This document shows positions 16,555 to 24,633 of a stretch of DNA of 64,000 nucleotides, piece after piece. Made by a program: the position numbers and the translations under genes. Source of the stretch: Deltaproteobacteria bacterium (GTDB lineage: Bacteria; Myxococcota_A; Polyangia; Polyangiales; Ga0077539); contig CANJUR010000018.1 of NCBI GenBank assembly GCA_947477565.1, forward strand, positions 1 to 64,000, given 5' to 3'. The number at the start of each line of letters is the position of its first letter. Within the stretch, counting starts at the first letter, position 1. A model generated the notes under the pieces. The model saw nothing but the letters and a program-made list of their open reading frames with translations, was not told the DNA's origin and ran no database searches.

Positions 16555-17451
16555 CGCCGCCGCAGCATAGCCCACGCGCCTCGGCGCCAAGGGCGCCGAC
16601 ACCGACCGGTGTGTCCGAGGGGCCGCATTGCCTCGCGATGTCGTTGTCGCTCAGCACATCGGGGACCTCCCCGGCGACTGCAGCGTGAGCCTCCGACGAA
16701 GTACCCCGCTTGCGGGAGGCGTTGAAGGTCTTCGCGCCGGGTCCGCGGCACGCTCGCGGCACGGCCGACCGCCTGGGTCGATGCCTGTCTCGGCTCCGCG
16801 ACGTTGAGCACGGCGGCCATGCCCTCGTCTTCGTGAGGAGCGGTACCATTCTCCGGGCCGCGGTTGTCGCCAACGTCTTCACCAAACGGGAAGCCGACTT
16901 CGCCGAGGTGTGTAGCGACTTTCTGGTCGGCGATCTGGGTGGCCACGAGGTGGCCGCCAGATGGAAGCTAGTTGTGGTCGCCATCCTCCCTGGGTGGCGA
17001 CCAGAGATGGCGACCAGAAGATGGCGACCAGAGATGGCGACCTGCAACCTCTCGAAATTGTTGGGCCTCAGGTTCGGATGGCGACCTAGGGAGCTACCCA
17101 GCCGAGGCTAGCCGCTCGTGCTGCTACCCACATTCTGTCGAGGAAGAAGCGCTTGGCGTCATCCGGTCTCAACGTACGGTCGGCGGCGACGGCGGCGGCG
17201 GGGGGCGCCCATGCGGGGGGCGTCGGGCGCGCGGGGCGAGGCTGTCGAGGGGCGGCGCGAGCGCCCGCCATGGGTTGCCGGGCGGAGAACGAGGGACCTA
17301 CCCTTTGGCGGCGCCCAAAGCGTGACCCACCCCGGGTCACGTCGTGAGCGCTGCGCGCGGCGCGACCTTGCCCCCGACGCCGCTGCGCCCGAGGCATGTC
17401 GCGCCCACGCGCTCTTGCGTATTTGCTGTCTGAAGTTGCTTCGCCGACCCG
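16555..17451. other. Degraded stretch with IS-like end
   Basis: Open frames exist on both strands but none has convincing content. From 16555 to 16950 the minus strand retains a weak resemblance to the region upstream of copy 1 (for example GEDVGDNRG against GEEAGDDRG in translation), suggesting a duplicated and decayed gene start. Copy 2 of the repeat lies at 16955-17128. From 17130 to 17451 there is only the shifted-frame continuation of the istB remnant. Confidence 0.4.
16955..17128 (-). repeat. IS21-like end remnant, copy 2
   Basis: Four near-perfect 13-14 bp units of GATGGCGACCAGA (16992-17042) are followed by GCAACCTCTCGAAATTG, GGATGGCGACCTAGGGAGCTA and a stretch ending GCTCGTGCTGCTACC. 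The orientation is the same as copy 1, 2,494 bp away. It lies about 320 bp beyond the istB pseudogene stop, where the right end of an IS21-type element is expected. Confidence 0.55.
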
Positions 17452-18144
17452 CTACGGGTCGGTGGTGTCGTCGGCGGGTGTGGTCGTGCTTGCGCGCGCG
17501 CTCCTGCCCGACGTGCTGGCGGTAGCGCCGCCCGTCGATGTCGAGCCGCAGCGCCCGCATCGAGAGCCGGTCGAGGATCGCCGCCGCCACCGTCGGGTCG
17601 CCGAGGTAGCGGCCCCGGCGCTGAGCTTGATGTTCGAGGTGATGGCCGTCGCCGCGTGCGTGTGCCGTCGGTCGAGCAGGTTGTAGAGCGTGTGCGCCGC
17701 CGTCGGCTCGTCCTCGCGCTTCTTGACCTGCCCGAGGCCCACGTCGTCGATGATGAGCAGCGTTGCGCACCAGCGCTTGAGCTGCGCGTGGTAGCTGCCG
17801 TTCGCGAGGCCCGCGTACAGGTCGTCGATCAGATCGACGCAGCGGGCGTAGCGCACCGACAGGCCCTGCTGGCAGGCGCGTGGCCCGAAGGCTATCGACA
17901 TGGTGCGCGCCAGGAAGGCCTCGTCGCCTTCGAGGTACGTCCGCAGGGAGGCCAGAAGGAGCATTATCTCGGGTTGGTCGGGCATCGGTGCGAACAGCCC
18001 GCGCTGTTGCTCGGACTGCCGACGCAGGTCGAAGGTTGCGCCCGGGGCGTGGGTCACGCTCGCCAAGGTCGGGACGTCGCCGGTGAAGGTCGCGGTCACG
18101 GCCCGCGGGGGCGTTGCGGTCGCGGTCCGGATACATTCGGACAC
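17452..18144 (-). pseudogene. istB: istB-like ATPase remnant (IS21 family), frameshifted
   Basis: The frame encodes the middle of an IstB transposition helper: GLSVRYARCVDLIDDLYAG, Walker B ATLLIIDDVGLG and the sensor strand AITSNIKL. Around 17612-17625 the family sequence jumps frame and continues as RGRYLGDPTVAAAILDRLS and then RALRLDIDGRRYRQ, the usual IstB C terminus. The Walker A loop (G-x-x-G-x-G-K-T/S) is not visible upstream. It is therefore a broken copy. No istA partner remains next to it. It dates past insertion activity in this element. Confidence 0.75.
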
Positions 18145-18204
18145 TTATTGTGCGCCAACAGCATCGTGCGTCGGTACGCGAGCTACTGAGCCGCAGTGCC
18201 GAAC

Positions 18205-18981
18205 TCAACGGGGCGCGCAGGCGGTCTGCGTCGCGGGGCAACTGCCGGCGCTGCGCGCAAACGTTGTGCAGCGAGCGCCGTGACAGTCGCCGTCGGACGC
18301 GCACGTCTGCGCGCAGTAGCAGTTCCCCGCGGCGTCGCAGAGATTGCAGTAGCCCGCTGGGCACATGCCTACGCCGGGGCACTGCCCGTACGGCCTGCAC
18401 GCCGGGGTCGAGCAGACGAGGGGCGCGATTGGGAACACGCTCGCATCTGCGGCGGCGCCGATTTGCGGCGTACACGAGCGCGAACTGCAGTCCGTGTTCA
18501 TCGCGCAGCGGCACCGCGCGTCACCGGGCGGGTCGATGCTGCACAGGCCGAACTCGAGGATCGGTCGCCCGCTGCCGTCTGTGATGGCATTGCAGCAGCG
18601 ATGCCCTACCTCGCCTGGGCAGTCGAGGTTGGTCTGACACCGCCGCTGACAGACCTGACGCCCGAGCCTGTCTCGCCCACAGGAGGAGTCGGCGGCGCAA
18701 CAGGCGCTGCCGCAAACGTGCCGGTCGAGGCAGCAAGCCCCGGACACGCAGGTCTGCCCGTACGAGCACATGCCCGTCGGCGCGCTCGGACTGCACCGCG
18801 GTTGGCAGGCACCCGCGGAATCGCACAGGCTGTTGGCTAAGCAATCGCCGCACCAATGATTCGCCTGGTCGAACCCGCAGGTACGGGCGCCACACGGGTC
18901 CGCCAGCTCGCCTTCGTCACCACAGCTGCCCAGCATCACCAGCAGCAGAACTCCACCAGCGCGCCACCCAGATCGCCCCAT
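18205..18981 (-). CDS. Cysteine-rich secreted lipoprotein
   Basis: A 258-residue protein with a signal peptide and lipobox (VLLLVMLGSC). The start ATG 18981 is chosen because GGAGG lies 5 bases upstream; two earlier in-frame ATGs exist at 18984 and 18993. The mature part has about 30 Cys residues in short spaced motifs (CGARTCGFDQANHWCGDC, CCLDRHVCGSACC, CYCAQTCASDGDCHGARC), like the disulfide-rich secreted proteins abundant in myxobacteria. It is probably an outer-membrane lipoprotein. No catalytic domain is visible. It is divergent from an XRE-type regulator gene 97 bp away. Confidence 0.75.
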   Translation of the reverse strand: MGRSGWRAGGVLLLVMLGSCGDEGELADPCGARTCGFDQANHWCGDCLANSLCDSAGACQPRCSPSAPTGMCSYGQTCVSGACCLDRHVCGSACCAADSSCGRDRLGRQVCQRRCQTNLDCPGEVGHRCCNAITDGSGRPILEFGLCSIDPPGDARCRCAMNTDCSSRSCTPQIGAAADASVFPIAPLVCSTPACRPYGQCPGVGMCPAGYCNLCDAAGNCYCAQTCASDGDCHGARCTTFARSAGSCPATQTACAPR

Positions 18982-19077
18982 CATGTCCTCCATCACAGAC
19001 GGCACTCGACGCCACGGGCAGGGATACAACGCTAGCGTTGTGGAGGCCAGCGCCGACCTGCCCTCGTGGTGGCGTCG

Positions 19078-19482
19078 ATGGCTACACCGCGACCGCGCCG
19101 CGAAAAGCGCGTCCCCCACTACGAAAGCGCCGCGTACCTCTCGCTGGTCGCTCGAGCGGCGCGGAACCTCCGAGTCCTCCGGAACGAACGCCGCTGGACC
19201 CAGGAGGAGGCCGGCGCGCGCTGCGGCATGCTGATGCAGCAGTACCAGCGGATTGAAGGCGGCCGGGTGAACCTTACGTTCGCGACCCTTGCCCGCCTCG
19301 CGGCGGGGTTCGGCGTCGATGCCCACACGATCTTGGCCCCAGCAGAGGTCAGCGCTGCCCCAAACCACGCCGTCGAGATTGTAGAAGACGAGAACTCTGC
19401 TCCCGATGAGGTCATCGGGGAGGGCGTCGCAGAGATAAGGGCGCCCGACGACGAGTCCGAAGGGAACCACAGGGCCACTTAG
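19078..19482 (+). CDS. XRE-family HTH regulator
   Basis: A 134-residue protein. Residues ~25-85 form a Cro/CI-type helix-turn-helix (NLRVLRNERRWTQEEAGARC, QQYQRIEGGRVNLTFATLARL, GFGVDAHTIL). The acidic C-terminal tail (EIVEDENSAPDEVIGEG) has no known domain. ATG 19078 is taken; GTG 19066 is also possible. It is divergent from the Cys-rich lipoprotein gene and next to gene fragments, so it is probably an element regulator. The target is unknown. Confidence 0.75.
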   Translation: MATPRPRREKRVPHYESAAYLSLVARAARNLRVLRNERRWTQEEAGARCGMLMQQYQRIEGGRVNLTFATLARLAAGFGVDAHTILAPAEVSAAPNHAVEIVEDENSAPDEVIGEGVAEIRAPDDESEGNHRAT

Positions 19483-19485
19483 GCG

Positions 19486-19924
19486 ATGCCGCCAGACCCC
19501 GCCGCCGACCAGAACGAAAAGTTGTTGTCGCGCCAAGGCCCGCTGCTGGAGCGGGCGCTGCGCATCGGCAAGGTCGCGCTCGGCCCCGACCACCCGTCGG
19601 TGTCGATACGCCTCTCGAACCTGGCGATGGTGGTCGAGGCCCTAGGCGATGCGTGCGGCCAGGACGTGCTCGCTGCTGGAACGCGCGCTGCGGATCCACG
19701 AGGCCTCGCTCGACCCCGACCATCCCACCGTGGCGACGGTCCTCCTGAATCTCGCGGCGGCGCTCCACACTCTGGGTAACGCAGCCGACGCGCGCCCCCT
19801 GATAGAGTATGCGCTACGCATCCACGAGGCCCACCCCGCCCACCCCGACGTGGCGATGGCCATCGTGAACCTTGCGACGGTGCTTCAGGCCCTGAGCGAT
19901 GCGGCCGGAGCGCGTCTCCCATAG
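19486..19924 (+). pseudogene. TPR (kinesin-light-chain-like) gene fragment
   Basis: The first frame (from 19486) encodes GPLLERALRIGKVALGPDHP and then LSNLAMVVEALGDA. Near 19650 the pattern continues in another frame as LLERALRIHEASLDPDHPTV, then NLAAALHTLGNAADARPLIE and NLATVLQALSDAAGARLP. The alternating LLERAL...PDHP / LNNLA...LGD pattern is that of 42-residue kinesin-light-chain TPRs found in large NB-ARC or kinase proteins. A frameshift and missing ends show that this is a remnant. Confidence 0.75.
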
Positions 19925-20235
19925 AACATGCCCCTGCTCTCTCGGAAGGTGAGCCGCTGCGTCCGCCGGTCGGGTCAGCCTCGCGGCGTCGGACGGCGTC
20001 GGATGGCGCGGCCGCGTGCCACTTCACTCCGCTATCGGAGGAGCGTGTCGCGACGCGTGGATCCGTCGTCACGACCCACGAGTTCGCCGATCTCCAACCC
20101 TCTCCCGCGGGCTCCTCGGTGCTGACTGTGGACCCCGGTTGCAGCGCGGGCGGCACCATCGGTGATGTGCGCTTCGATACCTCCGGGGGGCAGCGTCCCG
20201 CCTGAGGTCGAGCTGGTCCCTGCCACGACCCGGCG
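19925..20235. other. Remnant DNA between gene fragments
   Basis: No intact gene. On the plus strand a short frame reads VVTTHEFADLQPSPAGSSV and then TIGDVRFDTSGGQRPA before a stop. It looks like a piece of a secreted protein, but I cannot place it in a family. Confidence 0.35.
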
Positions 20236-20438
20236 CGCTCCTCTGCCGACAGGCAGCCGGTCGCGCAGGCCCTCGGGCGCGGCACCCGCAACACGCCATC
20301 GATCCTCTACGCGGCGCACTCCGCCTGACAGATGTGGGACGGAGCACCATCGACCCGGACCTGCTCCTGCGGCACACCGTGACCGACGAGGAGGTCGAGG
20401 CGGTGGTGGCCTTTCTCGAAGCCCTCAACCCGGAGTAA
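20236..20438 (+). pseudogene. Di-haem cytochrome c peroxidase-like 3' fragment
   Basis: Reads RSSADRQPVAQALGRGTRNT followed by PSILYAAHSA, a TGA (20326) and then MWDG. After a shift of frame it continues STIDPDLLLRHTVTDEEVEA and VVAFLEALNPE to a TAA at 20436. The order R-G-T-R-N-T-P-S, a W-D-G and VTDEEVEAVVAFLEAL matches the C-terminal part of MauG/cytochrome c peroxidase-type proteins. The stop plus frameshift shows decay. Confidence 0.65.
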
Positions 20439-20528
20439 AGGATGGGGGATCACGCCCGGTAGGGAGACGTGCCCCTCCCCGTCGGCCCCTCATCCTCCAT
20501 GCGCGTCCCTACTCACCCGAGGAAGACC

Positions 20529-21212
20529 ATGAAGACTCTCGCGTACGTTCTCGCCCTCTCTGCCCTGGCCGGCTGTGGCGGAGGTGGCGCTGTCGGCGCG
20601 ACGCCGACGGCCGATGCGGGTGTCGATGCCGGCTCCGGCGTCACGGACGTGGGCGCCACCCCGATCGACACCGGCGCGGCCCCGGCGGAGACCTACCCCG
20701 CGGGCCCGTACGGCTCCAGCGTGGGCCGGCTCTTCCGCCCCTTCACCCTCACCGCGTGCAATCGCGAAGGCGACGAGGCCCAGTGGCGCTTCGACGGCCC
20801 TGACTTCTTCACGAGCCAGCTCACGGTGCTCGTCATCGCCGCGGCCTGGTGTGTGCCCTGTCAGCGTGAGGCCGCACAGATCCAGGCGCAGATCATCGAC
20901 CCCTACGCCGACCGCGGCGTGCGCGTTGTTCAGCTCCTCGTGCAGAACACCGATGGCTCGGCCATCAGCCCGGCCACCTGCCGCAGCTGGGTTTCGCGCT
21001 ACGGCATCACCTTCCCCGAGCTGATGGACCCCATGTTCATCACGCAGCCCTTTGTCCCGATGACCGCCTTCCCGGCCAACGTCATCATCGACCGCTGCGG
21101 CCGCATCCGCTGGCGCCAATACGGCTCCGAGACCGGCCTCACCTCGATCCGCGCCGCCATCGACGAGGTGCTCGCCGACCCCCGCTACCCCAACTGCCCC
21201 GCCAACGAGTAG
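20529..21212 (+). CDS. Thioredoxin-fold lipoprotein
   Basis: A 227-residue predicted lipoprotein (signal peptide, lipobox LSALAGC) with an Ala/Asp/Thr-rich linker and then a TlpA/AhpC-TSA-like domain. The redox motif is AAAWCVPCQREAAQIQ (CxxC). The cis-proline region and last strands are present (PVNVII-type segment AFPANVIIDRCGRIRWRQYG). Two further Cys residues (TACNREGD, CRSWVSR) may form a structural disulfide. ATG 20529 has GAGGAAG 4-5 bases upstream. It probably acts in thiol-disulfide exchange at the cell envelope. No cytochrome biogenesis genes are adjacent. Confidence 0.85.
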   Translation: MKTLAYVLALSALAGCGGGGAVGATPTADAGVDAGSGVTDVGATPIDTGAAPAETYPAGPYGSSVGRLFRPFTLTACNREGDEAQWRFDGPDFFTSQLTVLVIAAAWCVPCQREAAQIQAQIIDPYADRGVRVVQLLVQNTDGSAISPATCRSWVSRYGITFPELMDPMFITQPFVPMTAFPANVIIDRCGRIRWRQYGSETGLTSIRAAIDEVLADPRYPNCPANE

Positions 21213-21421
21213 GCGCTCCAGGCGCCGGTCTCTCCGCCACCGCGTCCGACGTGAGCTGACTTCCATCCTGCGACCGCCGCGCGGCGGTCAGCGCGACGAT
21301 CGCATCGCGGCCTCCACCTGCGCCTGGAATGCACACGGCTCGCGGCCGCGGTGATGGCCCACGAGGACCAGCTGACCCCGTCAAGTGTGAGACGCTGGGA
21401 CGGCGGAAGGGGCTATCTCGA

Positions 21422-21790
21422 TCAGCCGGCCGATGCGCGCGCCTCGCGGATGCGCTCGTCGAGGTCGGGCGGAATGGGCATGGGCGCGAACGGGCTCACG
21501 TTGGAGCCGCCCGTGTTGCCGCGCGGCACCCGACCGAACACGGTCTTCGTCGCAGCGCCGCCGATGCGGATCACCTGCCCCACACACTCTCGGACGTCCC
21601 GGCGTCGCAGGCCCCAGAGGAGCATGCGCCAGTGGACGCGGACGTGCTCGACCGTCGAGGCCTGCCCGAGCACATGCGCCCGCTCGAGATGGGTGAACGC
21701 CGCGTCGGGTTGACCCCGCGCCTCCGCCTCGTCTGCGGCCCGAAGTTCGGCGTCAACGTGCGGACGGATGTTGTGAGCGAAGGAGCCCAT
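21422..21790 (-). CDS. DUF3703 family protein
   Basis: A 122-residue protein of the DUF3703 family, known mostly from metal-resistance loci. Features seen: EARGQPDAAFTHLERAHVLG, then HVRVHWRMLLWGLRRRDVRE with an Arg/His-rich amphipathic helix, and a C-terminal segment FGRVPRGNTGGSNVSPFAPM. It is probably a cytoplasmic helical protein. It lies 100 bp downstream of the P1B ATPase gene on the same strand and may belong to the same transcript. Its biochemical role is not established. Confidence 0.8.
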   Translation of the reverse strand: MGSFAHNIRPHVDAELRAADEAEARGQPDAAFTHLERAHVLGQASTVEHVRVHWRMLLWGLRRRDVRECVGQVIRIGGAATKTVFGRVPRGNTGGSNVSPFAPMPIPPDLDERIREARASAG

Positions 21791-21890
21791 GCACCGGATC
21801 CTGACGACGCCCGGTGGCGGAGGTCAAGATGCACAAGGCGCCCGCCAACCTGGGTTCGCGCGAGCCCGAAGCCCCACGCCACCCCGCCGA

Positions 21891-24095
21891 TCAGGGCGCC
21901 TCGCGTGTCCCCCCGTGCGCTGGTGCGGCCGCGGTCATCAGGCGCAGCCCGTTGGCAACCACGACCAGCGTCGCGCCCACGTCGGCGAGCACGGCCATCC
22001 ACATCGTCGCCGCGCCCACGAGGGCCAGCACGAAGAACACCGCCTTGCTGCCCACGGCGATGACGATGTTCTGGGTCAGGATTGCCGAGGTGCGCCGGCT
22101 CAAGCGGATGAACTCCGGCAGCGCCCGCAGGTCGTCGCGCATGAAGGCGACGTCGGCGGTCTCGATGGCCGTGTCCGTGCCCGCCGCCCCCATCGCGAAC
22201 CCCACCGTGGCCCGGGCCAGCGCCGGCGCGTCGTTGACCCCGTCGCCGACCATGCCGACGCTCCCGTGCGCTGCGAGCAGCGCCTCGATCGCGGCGAGCT
22301 TGTCCTCCGGGAGCAGCTCCCCCCGGGCGTCGTCGATCCCCACGGCGCGCGCGATCGCCGTCGCGGTGGCCTGGTTGTCGCCGCTCAGCATCACCGTCCG
22401 CACGCCCAGCGCGTGCAGCTCGCGCAGCGCCGCCACGCTGGTCTCGCGGGGCGCGTCGGCGACGGCGAGCACCGCCAGTGCCTCCCGTCCGCGCATGAGG
22501 ACGACGGCGGTCCGGCCCTGCGCCTCCTGGGCCTCAAGGGCGGCCTCGACGCGCGTGCCGCACGCCCCCGCCTCTTCCGTGAAGCGGTGGTTGCCGAGCG
22601 CGTAGGCCTCGCCGCCGATGCGCCCGCGGACGCCCCGCCCCGCGATGGCCGCGAAGGCCTCCACGGGCTCCAGGGCCCCCTCCCACGCCGCGGTCACGGC
22701 CCGCGCCACGGGGTGGTCGGAGCCCGCGTCGAGGCTCGCGGCGAGCCGCAGCACCTCGTCCCGCGTGCCGACCAGGGGCACCACCTCGACGAGCCGGGGC
22801 CGGCCCTCGGTGATCGTGCCGGTCTTGTCGAGCGCCACGACCGCGAGCTTGCGGCCCTGCTCCAGGTGGACGCCGCCCTTCACAAGGATCCCGCGCCGGG
22901 CCGCCGAGGCGAGGCCGCTGACGACCGTGACGGGGATGGAGATCACGAGCGCGCACGGGCAGGCGATCACCAGCAGCACCAGTGCCTTGCTGAACCAGGC
23001 CAGGAAGGGCTGGTGGAAGAGGAACGGGGGGACGGTCGCGACGAGCGCCGCCAGCGCGAAGACCGCGGGGGTGTAGACCCGGGCGAAGCGGTCCACGAAG
23101 CGCTGGGCCGGGGCGCGCTGCGCCTGGGCCTCCTGCACGCTGCGCACGATGCGGGCGAGGGTGGTGTCGTCCCGGCCGCCCGTCGTGCGGAACTCCAGCA
23201 GCCCCTCGCCGTTGATCGATCCCGCGAAGACCGCGTCGCGTACGCCTTTGGCGATCGCGGCGCTCTCCCCGGTGATCGGCGCCTGATCGACCGAGGACGC
23301 CCCCGCGGTGACCACGCCGTCCAGCGGCACCCGCTCGCCCGGGCGGACGCGCACCACGGCGCCCGTCGCGACCCGCGCGGCCTCGACCTCGCGCCAAGCG
23401 CCGTCCTCCTGCCGCACGCTGGCCGTGTCGGGGCTGAGGGTCATCAGCGAGCGGACGGCGTTGCGCGCGCGCTCCAGCGAGTGGGCCTCGATGAGCTCGG
23501 CGACGGCGAACAGGAACACCACCACGGCGGCCTCGGGCCACTGGCCAATGGCGGCCGCGCCGATCACCGCGGTGCTCATCAACAGGTTGATGTTGAGCGT
23601 GAGGGTCCTCAGCGCCGTCAGCCCCTTGCGGAGCGTGGGCAGCCCGGCGAGCGCGATCGACGCCAACGCCATGGCGATGACGAGGGCGGAGTTCTCCCGC
23701 CCGCCCGCCCAGACGACCGCCTCGGCCCCGAAGGCGAGCGCGCCCGCGCCCCCCAGCCGGACCAGCACGCCGCGCGAGGCGATCACCCGCGCCGCGGTGG
23801 GTTGAGCAGCGGGTGTCTCGTCGTCGGTGCCGTCGGTGGCGCACCCCGCGCCCGCGGCCCACGCTGCCGCGTCGCTCCGGGGCCTCGGGGCGTCCCCCGA
23901 CGGGGGCATCCCCACGTCGGTCAGGGCGGCCACGATGGCCTCGTCCGAGGGCAGGGTGTGGTCCACCGTCAGTCGTTGGTTCAGGAGGTCGAACGACAGC
24001 GACATGACCCCGGGCAGGGCACCGACGCGGCGACGGATCACGGCCTCTTCGGACGGGCAGTCCATCGCGGCGATCGTGTACGAGTGGGTGGCCAA
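21891..24095 (-). CDS. cadA: P1B-type Cd/Zn/Pb-exporting ATPase
   Basis: A 734-residue cation pump expelling soft divalent metals. An N-terminal metal-binding-like domain has MDCPSEE in place of the usual MDCxxC, so it has one Cys. TGES phosphatase loop, membrane motif ACPCAL (CPC), phosphorylation site DKTGT and hinge GDGVNDAP are all present. The first methionine-free start TTG 24095 is preferred: GGAG lies 4 bases upstream and the product begins like relatives (ATHSYTIAAMDC). ATG 24143 would add 16 unrelated residues. It is divergent from a CadC-like regulator with a palindrome between, which supports regulation by Cd/Zn/Pb. Confidence 0.9.
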   Translation of the reverse strand: MATHSYTIAAMDCPSEEAVIRRRVGALPGVMSLSFDLLNQRLTVDHTLPSDEAIVAALTDVGMPPSGDAPRPRSDAAAWAAGAGCATDGTDDETPAAQPTAARVIASRGVLVRLGGAGALAFGAEAVVWAGGRENSALVIAMALASIALAGLPTLRKGLTALRTLTLNINLLMSTAVIGAAAIGQWPEAAVVVFLFAVAELIEAHSLERARNAVRSLMTLSPDTASVRQEDGAWREVEAARVATGAVVRVRPGERVPLDGVVTAGASSVDQAPITGESAAIAKGVRDAVFAGSINGEGLLEFRTTGGRDDTTLARIVRSVQEAQAQRAPAQRFVDRFARVYTPAVFALAALVATVPPFLFHQPFLAWFSKALVLLVIACPCALVISIPVTVVSGLASAARRGILVKGGVHLEQGRKLAVVALDKTGTITEGRPRLVEVVPLVGTRDEVLRLAASLDAGSDHPVARAVTAAWEGALEPVEAFAAIAGRGVRGRIGGEAYALGNHRFTEEAGACGTRVEAALEAQEAQGRTAVVLMRGREALAVLAVADAPRETSVAALRELHALGVRTVMLSGDNQATATAIARAVGIDDARGELLPEDKLAAIEALLAAHGSVGMVGDGVNDAPALARATVGFAMGAAGTDTAIETADVAFMRDDLRALPEFIRLSRRTSAILTQNIVIAVGSKAVFFVLALVGAATMWMAVLADVGATLVVVANGLRLMTAAAPAHGGTREAP

Positions 24096-24183
24096 AGGAC
24101 TCCTGCAGGGAGACGGACGGTTGAAGGAGGCGGCCCACCCCATGCGACGCTTGCGCCGTCGGGGCGAACGGGTAGCCTCATCC

Positions 24184-24205
24184 CATATGAACAGCTCGTC
24201 ATATG
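24184..24205. promoter_or_regulatory. ArsR/CadC-type operator
   Basis: CATATGA (24184-24190) and TCATATG (24199-24205) form a perfect 7-bp inverted repeat around 8 bp, resembling the ATATGA...TCATAT sites of ArsR/SmtB repressors. It lies between the divergent ATPase and regulator genes and overlaps the regulator's likely ATG (24187), so binding would block initiation in both directions. Confidence 0.65.
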
Positions 24206-24633
24206 TTGGGTCCGACGAGGCAGCTTCGCAAGCCACGCCGGCCCGGTGCGGAGACGCCTGCGGCGAGGTGTGCGATGTCGAGGTCATCCACGCCGAGACG
24301 GTTCGGGTAGCGAGGGCGGCGTTGCCCACGGCCACCGAGCAGAGCGCGCTCTCGCGCCTCTTCGCGCTCTTCTCCAACCCCACGCGCTTGAACCTCCTCG
24401 TCGCCTTGCGCTCCGCGTTCGGGTCTGGGCGACCCGAGCTCTGCGTGTGCGACCTGGAGGCCATCACCGGTGCCTCGCAGTCGATGGTGAGCCACCAGCT
24501 GGGCGCTCTCCGCGAGGCAAGGCTGGTCACGAACCGCCGGGCGGGGCGGCTGGTCTACTACCGGCTCACCGAGGCGGCCATCGCGACCCTGCTCGACGAC
24601 GCGCTCCACGCCGTCCGCAAGGAGGCCGCATGA
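24187..24633 (+). CDS. cadC: CadC-like ArsR/SmtB metal-sensing repressor
   Basis: A 148-residue winged-helix repressor that releases DNA on binding Cd, Pb or Zn. The N-terminal arm has CGDACGEVCDVEVIH (three Cys) and the recognition region has ELCVCDLEAITGASQSMVSH, whose C-V-C is the alpha-3 metal site of CadC-type sensors. The start ATG 24187 falls inside the operator palindrome with no ribosome site, so the mRNA may be leaderless; ATG 24142 in the same frame has GGAGG 12 bases upstream and is an alternative. The stop overlaps the adaptor gene start (ATGA), giving a regulator-pump operon. Confidence 0.88.
   Translation: MNSSSYVGSDEAASQATPARCGDACGEVCDVEVIHAETVRVARAALPTATEQSALSRLFALFSNPTRLNLLVALRSAFGSGRPELCVCDLEAITGASQSMVSHQLGALREARLVTNRRAGRLVYYRLTEAAIATLLDDALHAVRKEAA

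Noticed and set aside
17159-18514. Single intact transposition gene on the minus strand
   Set aside because: The long frame is Arg-rich out-of-frame sequence except for its IstB-like C-terminal part; the IstB signature is split between two frames, so it is a pseudogene.
23960-23980. TCGTTGGTTCA, 11 bases identical to the T arm of the tRNA-Met, as a possible attR
   Set aside because: It lies inside the intact cadA-type gene, the match ends after 11 bases, and the neighbouring sequence does not continue the tRNA. Probably chance.
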